Part shown: positions 1 to 8,025 of the stretch, one piece after another
How positions within the stretch are numbered: position 1 is the stretch's first letter
Layout: each line of letters begins with the position of its first letter
DNA from: Pseudomonadota bacterium
GTDB lineage: Bacteria; Pseudomonadota; Alphaproteobacteria; Rhizobiales; Devosiaceae
DNA: 64,000 bases
Reading direction: 5' to 3'
Assembly (NCBI GenBank): GCA_023393475.1
Contig: JAEWLC010000044.1
Coordinates: 118,729 to 182,728, forward strand
Position numbers and translations under genes: made by a program
Notes under the pieces: generated by a model
What the model was told of the DNA's origin: nothing
The model's database searches: none
The model's input: only the letters and a program-made list of their open reading frames with translations

Positions 1-254
1 TCCATCGGCAGCGGCGTGCCACCAGCCGTGGCGACCAGCGGCGCGAAGGTCTCGTCGAGGACAACGGGCTCGTCACCATGCCGGCCGGCGATCTGGATTC
101 CGGCAGCAAGAGTGGCGGAGAGAACCGTGTCCCCGGCATAGCCCGCGATGGTGCGACCATTGAGGCGGAAGCTGAGGGGGCGGGAGCGATCGATCTCGCT
201 GCCGCCGAGGCCGTGCGGCGCATCGGCCGGGAGTCGGTTGGGAGAGTCGCTCAC
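1..254 (-). CDS. 2Fe-2S-binding protein, N-terminal part (window-edge partial)
   Basis: Only the first 84 residues are present; the gene runs off the left edge. Reading from the GTG at 254, residues about 25-60 (RPLSFRLNGRT, GYAGDTVLSATLAAG) match the start of the small 2Fe-2S ferredoxin-like domain (Fer2_4) found at the N-terminus of sarcosine-oxidase-alpha-like and related FAD enzymes. The cluster cysteines lie beyond the visible part. The start overlaps the stop of the FAD-type gene by a GTGA, so the two are translationally coupled and probably form one oxidoreductase. Substrate unknown. The family call rests on the short visible motif only. Confidence 0.65.
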   Translation of the reverse strand, partial: MSDSPNRLPADAPHGLGGSEIDRSRPLSFRLNGRTIAGYAGDTVLSATLAAGIQIAGRHGDEPVVLDETFAPLVATAGGTPLPM

Positions 255-1315
255 GCCGGCACCGCGCTATGTTCGGCGACCTGCAGCCGCTGGTTTCCAC
301 GCGTCGGGCCACGAGCGGCGATCCACTGCGCTTCGTCGGGCGCGGATTTGCCGGCGAGGTGTCGCGCGACAAGCGGCGCGAGAAACGGGGCGACGGGGCC
401 GAGCCCGGCGACGATGGTGACCTTGCTGCCGCGCGCGGCGCCGACATAGGGGGCGCCATCGGCTGTGCGGAGTGTCGGATGGGCCGTTTCGCCGGCGATG
501 CGGAGGGCGCCGGACTTTGCCACCACGCTGCCGAGGCGGGCGCGGGCGGTGACCGGATCGCCGCTGACGAGGGCAGACATGCTCGCCCGGCCATTCTGCT
601 CGACCATCACGCCGCGATCGACGTAGCTGACGAATGGCGAGGGCAGGGCCTTGCCGCCTTCGAGCAGGAACGAGGCGCCGGGGATGGTCGCGATGCTGCG
701 ATCGAGGTTGTCGGCATCGAGGTACTGGAGAATGGCCCGGTCGCCGAGCAGCACGGCCTGTGCCGCCTCGACGACGTGGCCGTCATGGGCAATGCGCGCG
801 GTGCCGTCCTTGCGCAGGATGACCTCGGTGTCCGCTTCGTCGAGGTGCCGGACGTCGTGCCGGCCGAGCCAGGCCTCGAGCGCGGGCTCCAGCTTGCCGT
901 GGCCGAGGAGTTGCGCGTCGCGCACCTTGACCATGAAGGCACCGGGGAGGCTGCGATCGGCGACGGGCTCGACCGCATAGCCGAGGGTCATGGCGAGGTG
1001 CCGGAAGTGGCTGAGGGCGCCGGCGCTGTCGCGGGTTTCGGCAACGAACAGCGGATCGACGCGGGACATAAGGCCCTTGCCGATGCCGGTGATGAGCTTG
1101 CCGGTCTCAGCCGATGCGCGCTTGATGAGGATCAAGGTCTCCGGCCGGGTGACCGGCGATATGGAGACGCCGAAGTGGCGCTGCAGGCGGAACGGCGAGA
1201 ACGGTTCGCCGACGAGGCAGACGCGCTTGCCGTGTTCGATGGCGAGCAGCCCGGCGACGAGGCCGGCCACCGGGGTCGACCCGATAATGAGGTGATCGAA
1301 ACTGTCAGAGGCCAT
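251..1315 (-). CDS. FAD-dependent oxidoreductase-like protein
   Basis: 354 residues. The N-terminus (DHLIIGSTPVAGLVAGLLA, residues 7-25) is a beta-alpha-beta dinucleotide-binding turn with a degenerate GxGxxG, as in DAO-type FAD enzymes. A glycine-rich segment near the C-terminus (GAARGSKVTIVAGLGPVAPFLAP) fits the second FAD-contacting strand. The gene is coupled by a 4-bp overlap to a downstream 2Fe-2S subunit, which suggests a two-component dehydrogenase or oxidase. It is divergent from ccmI across a 145-bp gap that holds a perfect inverted repeat. Exact reaction unknown; the weak glycine motif leaves open reduced FAD binding. Confidence 0.65.
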   Translation of the reverse strand: MASDSFDHLIIGSTPVAGLVAGLLAIEHGKRVCLVGEPFSPFRLQRHFGVSISPVTRPETLILIKRASAETGKLITGIGKGLMSRVDPLFVAETRDSAGALSHFRHLAMTLGYAVEPVADRSLPGAFMVKVRDAQLLGHGKLEPALEAWLGRHDVRHLDEADTEVILRKDGTARIAHDGHVVEAAQAVLLGDRAILQYLDADNLDRSIATIPGASFLLEGGKALPSPFVSYVDRGVMVEQNGRASMSALVSGDPVTARARLGSVVAKSGALRIAGETAHPTLRTADGAPYVGAARGSKVTIVAGLGPVAPFLAPLVARHLAGKSAPDEAQWIAARGPTRGNQRLQVAEHSAVPA

Positions 1316-1366
1316 AGGTCAGCGCACCGCCCCGGGGGACGTCCAGAGGGCTGCGGCAATGCGCCC

Positions 1367-1388
1367 CCCACACATGATAGTGTGTGGG
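1367..1388. promoter_or_regulatory. Perfect 8-bp inverted repeat in the divergent promoter region
   Basis: CCCACACA-TGATAG-TGTGTGGG lies between the divergently transcribed FAD oxidoreductase gene (start 1315) and ccmI (start 1461). Its position and symmetry suit a dimeric regulator's operator. No T-run follows on either strand, so a terminator is less likely. The regulator is unknown. Confidence 0.4.
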
Positions 1389-1460
1389 TGCATATTCTGC
1401 CCGAATGCCATTATAGATCGGGCGCGTTTCCGCCCCTTCTCGTGAGGCACTGCCCCGTCC

Positions 1461-2531
1461 ATGCTTTTCTGGTCGCTCGCTATTGTGGTCACAGCCATCG
1501 CCTGCGCCGCCCTCTATTATGCGGGTGCCGGACGGAGGGTCAACGCGACTGCTGATGTTGTAGACAGCCCAGAGATCCAGCATCTCAAGCTTCAGCTGAA
1601 GGAAATCGAGGCCGATGCCGAAACCGGACGCCTGGGAGCCGCCGAGGCTGTCGCCGCGAAGGGCGAACTGGCGCGCGAGCTGATGCGCATAAAGTCCGAA
1701 CACCAATCGGGGCCGCGGGCCGGCGGACGTCGGGGCATCATCGCCGTAGCAGCTATCGCGACCGGCGTGCTCGCCTTCGGCATGTATGGCGCCCTCGGCC
1801 GGCCCGACCTGCCGACCCAACCTCTGGCTGAACGCACGGATTCGCCGCCCGAAGAGATCACCCTCGACGACGCGCTGGCGCGCATCGAGGCGCAGCTGGC
1901 GAAATCGCCGGACGATATCCGCGGCTGGACGGTGATCGCGCCGGCCTACATGCAGATGGGGCGCTTTGCGGATGCCGAGAAGGCGTTGCGCAAGGTCATT
2001 GAGCTCGATGGCCCGACGGCCGACCGCGAGACCGACCTGGGCGAGGCGCTGATGATGCAGAAGGAGGGCGACGCCACCGGCGCGCCGCTCGACCTGTTCA
2101 AGAGCGCCGCGGCGCGCGATCCGGCCCATGTCCGTTCGCGCTACTACATCGCCAGCGAAGCCACCCGTGCCGGCGACTATGCGGCGGCCAAGGCGGACTG
2201 GGAAGCATTGCTGCGGCTGGGCAAGGGCGACGAGCCCTGGTTCGACAACGCAACTGCCGGACTGGCTGCGGCCGAAGCCGGACTCAACGGCGGCACCGTG
2301 CCCGACGGCTCGGCGATCGCCGGAATGGTGGAAGGACTGTCGAGCCGGCTGATGTCGGGCGGCGGTACGGTTGCAGAATGGACACGCCTCGTGCGCTCCC
2401 GCCTCGTCCTCGGACAGACCGAGCTGGCGCAGGAGGCCTACAACGCTGCCCGCAAGGCTTATCCCGATGCTGGCGACCGCGCCGAACTCGACGTTCTCGC
2501 GGCGGATAATGGATTGGTAGCAAGCAATTGA
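1461..2531 (+). CDS. ccmI: Cytochrome c maturation protein CcmI (CycH)
   Basis: 356 residues. One membrane helix at residues 2-22 and another at about 91-113 flank a cytoplasmic coiled stretch (LKLQLKEIEADAETGRLG), the usual N-terminal layout of CcmI. The rest is a periplasmic TPR-like domain (about 140-340) that in the family chaperones apocytochrome c for haem ligation with CcmF and CcmH. It is first of four overlapping genes, ccmI-ccmE-ccmF-ccmH, the cycHJKL order of rhizobia. Its TGA stop is shared with the TTG start of ccmE. The ccmABCDG half of the system is not in this window. Confidence 0.93.
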   Translation: MLFWSLAIVVTAIACAALYYAGAGRRVNATADVVDSPEIQHLKLQLKEIEADAETGRLGAAEAVAAKGELARELMRIKSEHQSGPRAGGRRGIIAVAAIATGVLAFGMYGALGRPDLPTQPLAERTDSPPEEITLDDALARIEAQLAKSPDDIRGWTVIAPAYMQMGRFADAEKALRKVIELDGPTADRETDLGEALMMQKEGDATGAPLDLFKSAAARDPAHVRSRYYIASEATRAGDYAAAKADWEALLRLGKGDEPWFDNATAGLAAAEAGLNGGTVPDGSAIAGMVEGLSSRLMSGGGTVAEWTRLVRSRLVLGQTELAQEAYNAARKAYPDAGDRAELDVLAADNGLVASN

Positions 2532-3043
2532 CCCGTAAGCAGAAACGCCTCGCAATCATTGGTGGCCTGGGAGCGGTGCTCGTCGTCGCGGCGGGGCTGA
2601 TCTTCTTCGCACTGCGCGACCAGATCGTGTTCTTCTATTCGCCCACCGAGATCCAGGAAAAGCAGATCGCGGCGGGGACGCCGATCCGGCTGGGCGGGCT
2701 GGTGAAGGAGAACTCGTGCTCGCGCGTCGGCGAGGCGACGGACTTCATCGTCACGGACGGCGCGACCGAGGTGACTGTCGCCTTTACCGGCCTGCTGCCG
2801 GACCTGTTCCGCTCCAACCAGGGCGTCGTGGTCGAAGGGGCGATGAACACGGACGGGACGTTCAAGGCCTCCAACGTGCTCGCCAAGCACGACGAGAACT
2901 ACATGCCCAAGGAAGTTGTCGAGTCGCTGAAGGCAAGTGGCGAGTGGCAGCGCGAGGGCGATGCCGGCGCAATGGCGGCACCCGCCGACGACAACTGCTC
3001 GGCCAAGACCCTGGCGCAGACCGTGGCGGCGACGGGGACCTGA
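2528..3043 (+). CDS. ccmE: Cytochrome c maturation haem chaperone CcmE (CycJ)
   Basis: 171 residues with a single N-terminal membrane anchor (residues 8-29) and an OB-fold periplasmic domain. The haem-binding signature HDENY is at 121-125: His121 would be the covalent haem attachment site and Tyr125 the axial ligand, by family knowledge. The start is a TTG overlapping the ccmI stop (TTGA); no better start keeps the anchor. The C-terminal 40 residues past HDENY are a flexible extension, common in the family, with one cysteine near the end. CcmE carries haem from the CcmABCD complex to CcmF. Confidence 0.95.
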   Translation: MTRKQKRLAIIGGLGAVLVVAAGLIFFALRDQIVFFYSPTEIQEKQIAAGTPIRLGGLVKENSCSRVGEATDFIVTDGATEVTVAFTGLLPDLFRSNQGVVVEGAMNTDGTFKASNVLAKHDENYMPKEVVESLKASGEWQREGDAGAMAAPADDNCSAKTLAQTVAATGT

Positions 3044-3045
3044 GG

Positions 3046-5025
3046 ATGAGCATCGAACTCGGCCATTTTGCTCTCGTTCTTGCCTGCGCCATCGCGGCAG
3101 TATCGGCCATCGTCGGGCTGGTGTTCTGGCGGCGCGAAGTGGTTGCCGGATACCTGCAGCAGGGCGCGGTACTGCAGTTCCTGCTGGTGGCAGCCGCGTT
3201 CGGGGCGCTGATCCAGGCTTTCGTCGTTTCGGACTTCTCGCTGAAGCTCGCCTACGAGCACGCCAACTCGGCCCAGCCGCTGATCTACAAGATCACCGCC
3301 GTGTGGGGGAACCACGAGGGCTCGATGGTTCTCTGGGTGCTGATCCTCGTGCTGATGGGCGCGGGCGTCGCCGCCTTCGGGCGGAATCTGCCCAAGGACC
3401 TGATGACGCTGGTGCTCTCGGTGCAGAGCCTGCTGACCGCTGCTTTCCTTGCCTTCACGCTGTTCACCTCGAACCCGTTCCTGCGCCTGTCGCCCGCGCC
3501 CTTCGAGGGGCAGGACCTCAATCCGGTGCTGCAGGACATTGGCCTCGCGGTGCATCCGCCGCTGCTCTACGCCGGCTATGTCGGTTTCTCGGTCTGCTTC
3601 AGTTTCGCCATCGCGGCCCTGATCTCGGGCCGGATCGATGCGGCCTGGGCGCGCTGGGTGCGCCCGTGGACGCTGGTCAGCTGGTGCTTCCTGACGCTCG
3701 GTATCGCGATGGGCTCGTACTGGGCCTATTACGAGCTCGGCTGGGGCGGCTGGTGGTTCTGGGACCCGGTGGAGAACGCGAGCTTCATGCCGTGGCTCGC
3801 CGGCACGGCGCTGCTGCATTCCGCGCTGGTGATGGAAAAGCGTAACGCGCTGAAGATCTGGACCATCTTCCTCGCCATCATCACCTTCTCGCTGAGCCTG
3901 CTCGGCACGTTCATGGTGCGCTCGGGCATCCTCACCTCGGTGCATACCTTCGCGTCCGATCCGACGCGCGGCATGGTGATCCTAGCGCTGCTTGCCGCCT
4001 TCATCGGCGGGGCCTTCTCGCTGTTCGCTTTCCGCGCCTCGTCGCTGCGGTCCGGCGGCCTGTTCGCGCCGATATCGCGCGAGGGGGCGCTGATCCTCAA
4101 CAACCTGTTCCTCGCCGCGGCGACCGTCGCGGTGCTGGTCGGGACGCTCTATCCGCTGCTGCTCGACGCGCTGGTGGGCGAGACGATTTCGGTGGGCGCA
4201 CCGTTCTTCAACCTGACCTTCGGCGTGATCATGGCGCCGCTGCTGATCATCCTGCCGTTCGGGCCGTTCCTGGCGTGGAAGCGCGGTGACCTGATCGCGG
4301 TGACGCAGCGACTGGCCGGAGCGGCTGGGCTGGCTCTGTTCGCGGCGATCCTCTGCTTCGCGCTGACCGGGGCTTCGGTGTCGCTGGCGCCGCTCGGACT
4401 GCTGCTCGGTTTCTGGGTGTCGTTCGGCGCGCTGGCCGAACTCGTCGACCGGGCGAAGTTCTTCCGCACCGACGTGGTGACCTCGTTCCGCCGCCTGTTC
4501 GGCCTGCCGCGTACCGCCTGGGCGACCGCGCTGGCCCATTTCGGGCTCGGCATCACGGTGATCGGCATCGTCGCGGGCAGCGCCTGGCAGTCGGAACTGA
4601 TCACGACGATGACGCCGGGGCAGGGCGTGGTGATCGCCGACCATCAGGTGACGTTCGAGGGCATCGAGCATGTCGAGGGGCCGAACTTCGTCTCCGACAC
4701 CGGCCGCTTTACTGTGCGCGCGCCGGGCGGCGGCGTGCGCTCTCCCGAGGCGGAGCGTCGCGTCTATGTGCAGAGCGGACAGCCGACCACCGAGGCGGCG
4801 ATCGAGACCTACGGCTTCAGCCAGCTCTACCTGCAGCTCGGCGAGCCGCAGTCAGACGGCAAGTCGGTGGTTCGCCTCTGGTACAAGCCCTACGTCACGC
4901 TGATCTGGCTCGGCTGCCTCGTCATGGCGGGGGCCGGCTTCCTGTCGCTGAGCTACCGGCGCCTGCGCATCGGCGCGCCGCAGCCCTCGCGCGGCAAGCA
5001 GCCGACACAGGCTGCGGCAGAATGA
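3046..5025 (+). CDS. ccmF: Haem lyase subunit CcmF (CycK)
   Basis: 659 residues, a multi-pass membrane protein. WGNHEGS at 87-93 is a family signature, and the tryptophan-rich WWD motif (GWGGWWFWDPVENASFMPW) spans about 232-250; His170 in AVHPP is a likely haem-iron ligand. Together with CcmH and CcmI it attaches haem to CXXCH sites of apocytochrome c in the periplasm. The ATG at 3046 lies two bases after the ccmE stop and gives the canonical N-terminus (MSIELGHFAL). Its stop overlaps ccmH by ATGA. Length is normal for CcmF. Confidence 0.96.
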   Translation: MSIELGHFALVLACAIAAVSAIVGLVFWRREVVAGYLQQGAVLQFLLVAAAFGALIQAFVVSDFSLKLAYEHANSAQPLIYKITAVWGNHEGSMVLWVLILVLMGAGVAAFGRNLPKDLMTLVLSVQSLLTAAFLAFTLFTSNPFLRLSPAPFEGQDLNPVLQDIGLAVHPPLLYAGYVGFSVCFSFAIAALISGRIDAAWARWVRPWTLVSWCFLTLGIAMGSYWAYYELGWGGWWFWDPVENASFMPWLAGTALLHSALVMEKRNALKIWTIFLAIITFSLSLLGTFMVRSGILTSVHTFASDPTRGMVILALLAAFIGGAFSLFAFRASSLRSGGLFAPISREGALILNNLFLAAATVAVLVGTLYPLLLDALVGETISVGAPFFNLTFGVIMAPLLIILPFGPFLAWKRGDLIAVTQRLAGAAGLALFAAILCFALTGASVSLAPLGLLLGFWVSFGALAELVDRAKFFRTDVVTSFRRLFGLPRTAWATALAHFGLGITVIGIVAGSAWQSELITTMTPGQGVVIADHQVTFEGIEHVEGPNFVSDTGRFTVRAPGGGVRSPEAERRVYVQSGQPTTEAAIETYGFSQLYLQLGEPQSDGKSVVRLWYKPYVTLIWLGCLVMAGAGFLSLSYRRLRIGAPQPSRGKQPTQAAAE

Positions 5026-5471
5026 GGGCGCTCATCGCCATCGTCATGCTGGTGCTGCTGAGCAGCCCCGCCCTGGCAGTCCGTCCGGACGAGATCCTGG
5101 CCGATCCGGCGCTCGAGGCCCGGGCTCGCGATATCTCGCACGGCCTGCGTTGCCTCGTGTGCCAGAACCAGTCGATCGACGATTCGGACGCCGATCTCGC
5201 CCGCGACCTGCGCCTCCTGGTGCGCGAACGACTGTCGGCGGGGGACAGCGACGACGAGGTGCGGGCCTATCTGGTGGCGCGCTATGGCGAGTACGTGCTG
5301 CTCAACCCGGTGATGGCGCCTCACACGCTGCTGCTCTGGATCGCGGCACCGATTGCGCTGGTGATCGGCGGGATCGTGGTGATCGTCGGCGCGCGGCGGA
5401 AGCGGACAGTGGTCACCGAGGGCGAACTGAGCGCGGAAGAGGCGAAGGCGCTGGAAGAGCTGGAGCGGTAG
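5022..5471 (+). CDS. ccmH: Cytochrome c maturation thiol protein CcmH (CycL)
   Basis: 149 residues: signal peptide (1-19), periplasmic three-helix thiol domain with the LRCLVCQNQS motif at 42-51 (Cys44, Cys47), and a C-terminal membrane helix at about 102-123. The two cysteines reduce apocytochrome CXXCH cysteines before haem ligation. It lacks the TPR extension of E. coli CcmH, as expected where CcmI is a separate gene. It is last in the ccmIEFH operon, with a 4-bp overlap with ccmF and a hairpin-rich gap after it. Confidence 0.95.
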   Translation: MRALIAIVMLVLLSSPALAVRPDEILADPALEARARDISHGLRCLVCQNQSIDDSDADLARDLRLLVRERLSAGDSDDEVRAYLVARYGEYVLLNPVMAPHTLLLWIAAPIALVIGGIVVIVGARRKRTVVTEGELSAEEAKALEELER

Positions 5472-5504
5472 CAGCTCCGGGATCGTATTCGCACCCTGCA
5501 TGGG

Positions 5505-5525
5505 TCCCCGGGTCAAGCCTGGGGA
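5505..5525. repeat. Short palindromic intergenic repeat (REP-like)
   Basis: TCCCC-GG-TCAAG-CC-GGGGA-type palindrome (one mismatch) inside GGGTCCCCGGGTCAAGCC..GGGGATGACG. This unit is recognisable as a common REP-like intergenic palindrome of alphaproteobacterial genomes. It lies 34 bp after ccmH and may also act as a processing or termination hairpin. Confidence 0.5.
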
Positions 5526-5662
5526 TGACGACTGGCAGACTGGGGACCAACCGGCCGGCAACCCTTAGCAACATTACCGATAATTAACGCTCGCGACACG
5601 CTGCAGAAAGGCGGTGGTCTCCATACATCGGGGCATACCTATGAGCCTGACTGAAGGAGATC

Positions 5663-7231
5663 ATGATGCGCTCGATTCTCAATCCCCGCGCCCGCCGCTG
5701 GATCGGGGCTTCGGCCCTGGCACTTATCGCCGGTATCGGTGGTGGCACGGCATTCGTAGCTGCCACCACCTCGTCCAGCGCACAGACGGCGACTCTGGTG
5801 CCGGCTGCACAGATTACCGCTCCCGCGGTCACCAACGTCCCGAACTTCGCCGACCTCGTCGAAGCCGTTAAGCCGGCTGTCGTCTCGATCGTCGTCGAGG
5901 GTGCTGAGAAGGACCAGGGCCGTGACCTGCGTCGCGGCGGCCGCCAGTTCCAGTTCAACTTCCCCGATCTCCCGGACGATCACCCGTTCAAGGACTTCTT
6001 CAACCAGTTCGGCCAGGAGTTCGGCCAGGGTGGCGAGGACCAGGGTGGCCAGGCCAAGCCGCGCGCTCCCAAGAAGTTCATGGCAGCCGGCTCGGGCTTC
6101 GTGATTTCGGCTGACGGTTACATCGTCACCAACAACCATGTCGTCGAGAACGCCGACAAGGTGACCGTCGTCTTCGACGATGGCACCGAGAAAGTCGGCA
6201 AGGTCATCGGCACCGACGAGAAGACCGACCTCGCGGTGGTGAAGCTCGATGGCGAAACCGACCTGCCGTTCGTCAAGCTGGCCGACACCGAAGTGCGCGT
6301 CGGCGAGTGGGTCGTGGCTGTCGGCAACCCGTTCGGCCTCGGCGGCACCGTGACTGCCGGCATCGTCTCGGCTCGTGGCCGCGACATCGCCGGTTCGAGC
6401 TACGGCGACTTCCTGCAGATCGACGCCGCGGTGAACACGGGTAACTCGGGTGGCCCCGACTTCAACATGAACGGCGAAGTGGTTGGCGTGAACACCGCCA
6501 TCTTCTCCCCGAACGGCGGCAATGTCGGTATCGCGTTCGCCATTCCGGCCAGCGTCGTCAAGCAGGTGACCACCCAGCTGATCGACAGCGGCACGGTGAC
6601 CCGTGGCTTCCTCGGTGTAGGCATCCAGGACGTGAACCGCGATATCGCTGATAGCGTCGGCCTCGCCGCTGCTGCCGGTGCGCTCGTCACCGAGCCCAGC
6701 AAGGACAGCCCGGCCGACAAGGCTGGCGTCAAGTCGGGTGACGTGATCACCGCCGTCGACGGCGACCAGATCTCGGATGCCCTCGACCTGAGCCGCACCA
6801 TTGCCGGCAAGAACCCGGGCACCAAGGTCGAACTGACCGTCTGGCGCGACGGCGCGGAGCAGAAGATCACGGTCGAACTCGGCAAGCTCGACGAGACCAA
6901 GGTCGCCACCGACGACAAGCAGGCCCAGCCGGAGCAGCCCGTTGCTCCCGAGCCCGCCTCGACCAGCGTTGGCCTGACCCTCGTGCCGAATAGTGAAGGC
7001 CAGGGCCTCCTGGTTCAGGACGTCGATCCCGACTCGGCCGCCGCCGAGCGCGGCTTCGCCGTCGGCGACACCATCCTCGAAGTGAACAACACCGCAGTTT
7101 CGTCGGTGGACGAGTTCGAGAAGGCGATCGCCGCGGTCAAGGAAGCCGGCCGCAACACGGCGCTGGTCAAGGCCCAGCGCGACGGCAACACCCGCTTCGT
7201 CGGGCTGCCGATCGACGAAGCCAACTCGTAA
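5663..7231 (+). CDS. Periplasmic serine protease, DegP/HtrA (Do) family
   Basis: 522 residues. An N-terminal membrane-spanning or signal segment (13-34) is followed by a trypsin-like domain with the triad His159 (NNHVVEN), Asp189 (KTDLAV) and Ser262 (GNSGGP). Two PDZ domains follow, at about 300-395 and 430-515, for substrate binding and cage assembly. It degrades or refolds misfolded envelope proteins. AAGGAG at 5654-5659 sits 3 nt before this ATG and 6 nt before a second ATG at 5666, so 5666 may be the true start. The position between ccmH and a two-component pair is conserved in rhizobia. Expression under the downstream RR/HK pair is plausible but not shown. Confidence 0.93.
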   Translation: MMRSILNPRARRWIGASALALIAGIGGGTAFVAATTSSSAQTATLVPAAQITAPAVTNVPNFADLVEAVKPAVVSIVVEGAEKDQGRDLRRGGRQFQFNFPDLPDDHPFKDFFNQFGQEFGQGGEDQGGQAKPRAPKKFMAAGSGFVISADGYIVTNNHVVENADKVTVVFDDGTEKVGKVIGTDEKTDLAVVKLDGETDLPFVKLADTEVRVGEWVVAVGNPFGLGGTVTAGIVSARGRDIAGSSYGDFLQIDAAVNTGNSGGPDFNMNGEVVGVNTAIFSPNGGNVGIAFAIPASVVKQVTTQLIDSGTVTRGFLGVGIQDVNRDIADSVGLAAAAGALVTEPSKDSPADKAGVKSGDVITAVDGDQISDALDLSRTIAGKNPGTKVELTVWRDGAEQKITVELGKLDETKVATDDKQAQPEQPVAPEPASTSVGLTLVPNSEGQGLLVQDVDPDSAAAERGFAVGDTILEVNNTAVSSVDEFEKAIAAVKEAGRNTALVKAQRDGNTRFVGLPIDEANS

Positions 7232-7238
7232 TATCTGG

Positions 7239-7274
7239 AGGTCCCGGGGCAGAGATGTCCCGGGACCTTTCCTT
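7239..7274 (+). terminator. Rho-independent terminator after the DegP-like protease
   Basis: Perfect 10-bp stem AGGTCCCGGG / CCCGGGACCT with a 10-nt loop, followed by TTTCCTT, 8 bp after the protease stop codon. It separates the protease from the regulator pair. Confidence 0.8.
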
Positions 7275-7353
7275 CTGGATGATGAGTGGCGAGTGGTGAT
7301 GGGTTCACTATTCGCCAATCCCCATTCACAATGATCGGACTGGGGTCGTTGAG

Positions 7354-8025
7354 ATGAAGATTCTGCTGATCGAGGACGACCGCGAAGCGGCGAGCTACCT
7401 GATCCAGGCACTGGACGAGGCAGGGCACGTGACCCACCATGCCAGCGACGGCGAAACTGGCTACGCCATGGCCTCGTCGATGGACTACGACGTGCTGGTG
7501 GTCGATCGCATGCTGCCCCGCCGCGATGGGCTCTCGATTATCGAAAGCCTCCGCGCCGAGGAGAACCATACGCCGGTGCTGATCCTCTCCGCTCTCGGCG
7601 AAGTGGACGACCGGGTGACCGGCCTCCGCGCCGGCGGCGACGACTATCTCGTGAAGCCCTATGCCTTTACCGAACTGCTGGCCCGCATCGAAGTGCTGGC
7701 GCGGCGCTCATCGCCCGCCGAAGCCGCGACCACCTTCGAGGTCGGCGGCCTGCAGCTCGACCGGCTGAGCCGCAAGGTGGAGCGGGACGGCGAGGCGATC
7801 CTCCTGCAGCCACGCGAGTTTCGCCTGCTCGAATACCTGATGAAGAATGCCGGCAAGGTGGTGACCCGCACCATGCTGCTCGAGAACGTGTGGGACTATC
7901 ACTTCGACCCGCAGACCAACGTGATCGACGTCCACATGTCGCGCCTTCGCGGCAAGATCGACAAGGGCCACGCCAACCCGCTGCTGCATACGATCCGCGG
8001 CGCCGGCTACATGATCCGCGACTGA
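7354..8025 (+). CDS. OmpR/PhoB-family response regulator
   Basis: 223 residues. The receiver domain (1-118) has acidic pocket Asp8-Asp9, phospho-acceptor Asp51 (VLVVDRMLP) and Lys101 (LVKPYAF). The C-terminal winged helix (about 125-223) shows the trans_reg_C pattern, ending in IRGAGYMIRD. The stop overlaps the kinase start (TGATG), so this is a coupled two-component pair. In rhizobia the same pair sits between degP and glnE. Envelope stress or metal sensing is often supposed for it, but the signal cannot be read here. Confidence 0.93.
   Translation: MKILLIEDDREAASYLIQALDEAGHVTHHASDGETGYAMASSMDYDVLVVDRMLPRRDGLSIIESLRAEENHTPVLILSALGEVDDRVTGLRAGGDDYLVKPYAFTELLARIEVLARRSSPAEAATTFEVGGLQLDRLSRKVERDGEAILLQPREFRLLEYLMKNAGKVVTRTMLLENVWDYHFDPQTNVIDVHMSRLRGKIDKGHANPLLHTIRGAGYMIRD

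Noticed and set aside
269..1555. Long plus-strand open frame of 428 codons opposite the FAD oxidoreductase gene
   Set aside because: Low-complexity Arg/Gly/Asp-rich product typical of antisense frames in GC-rich genes; the opposite strand has a recognisable family.
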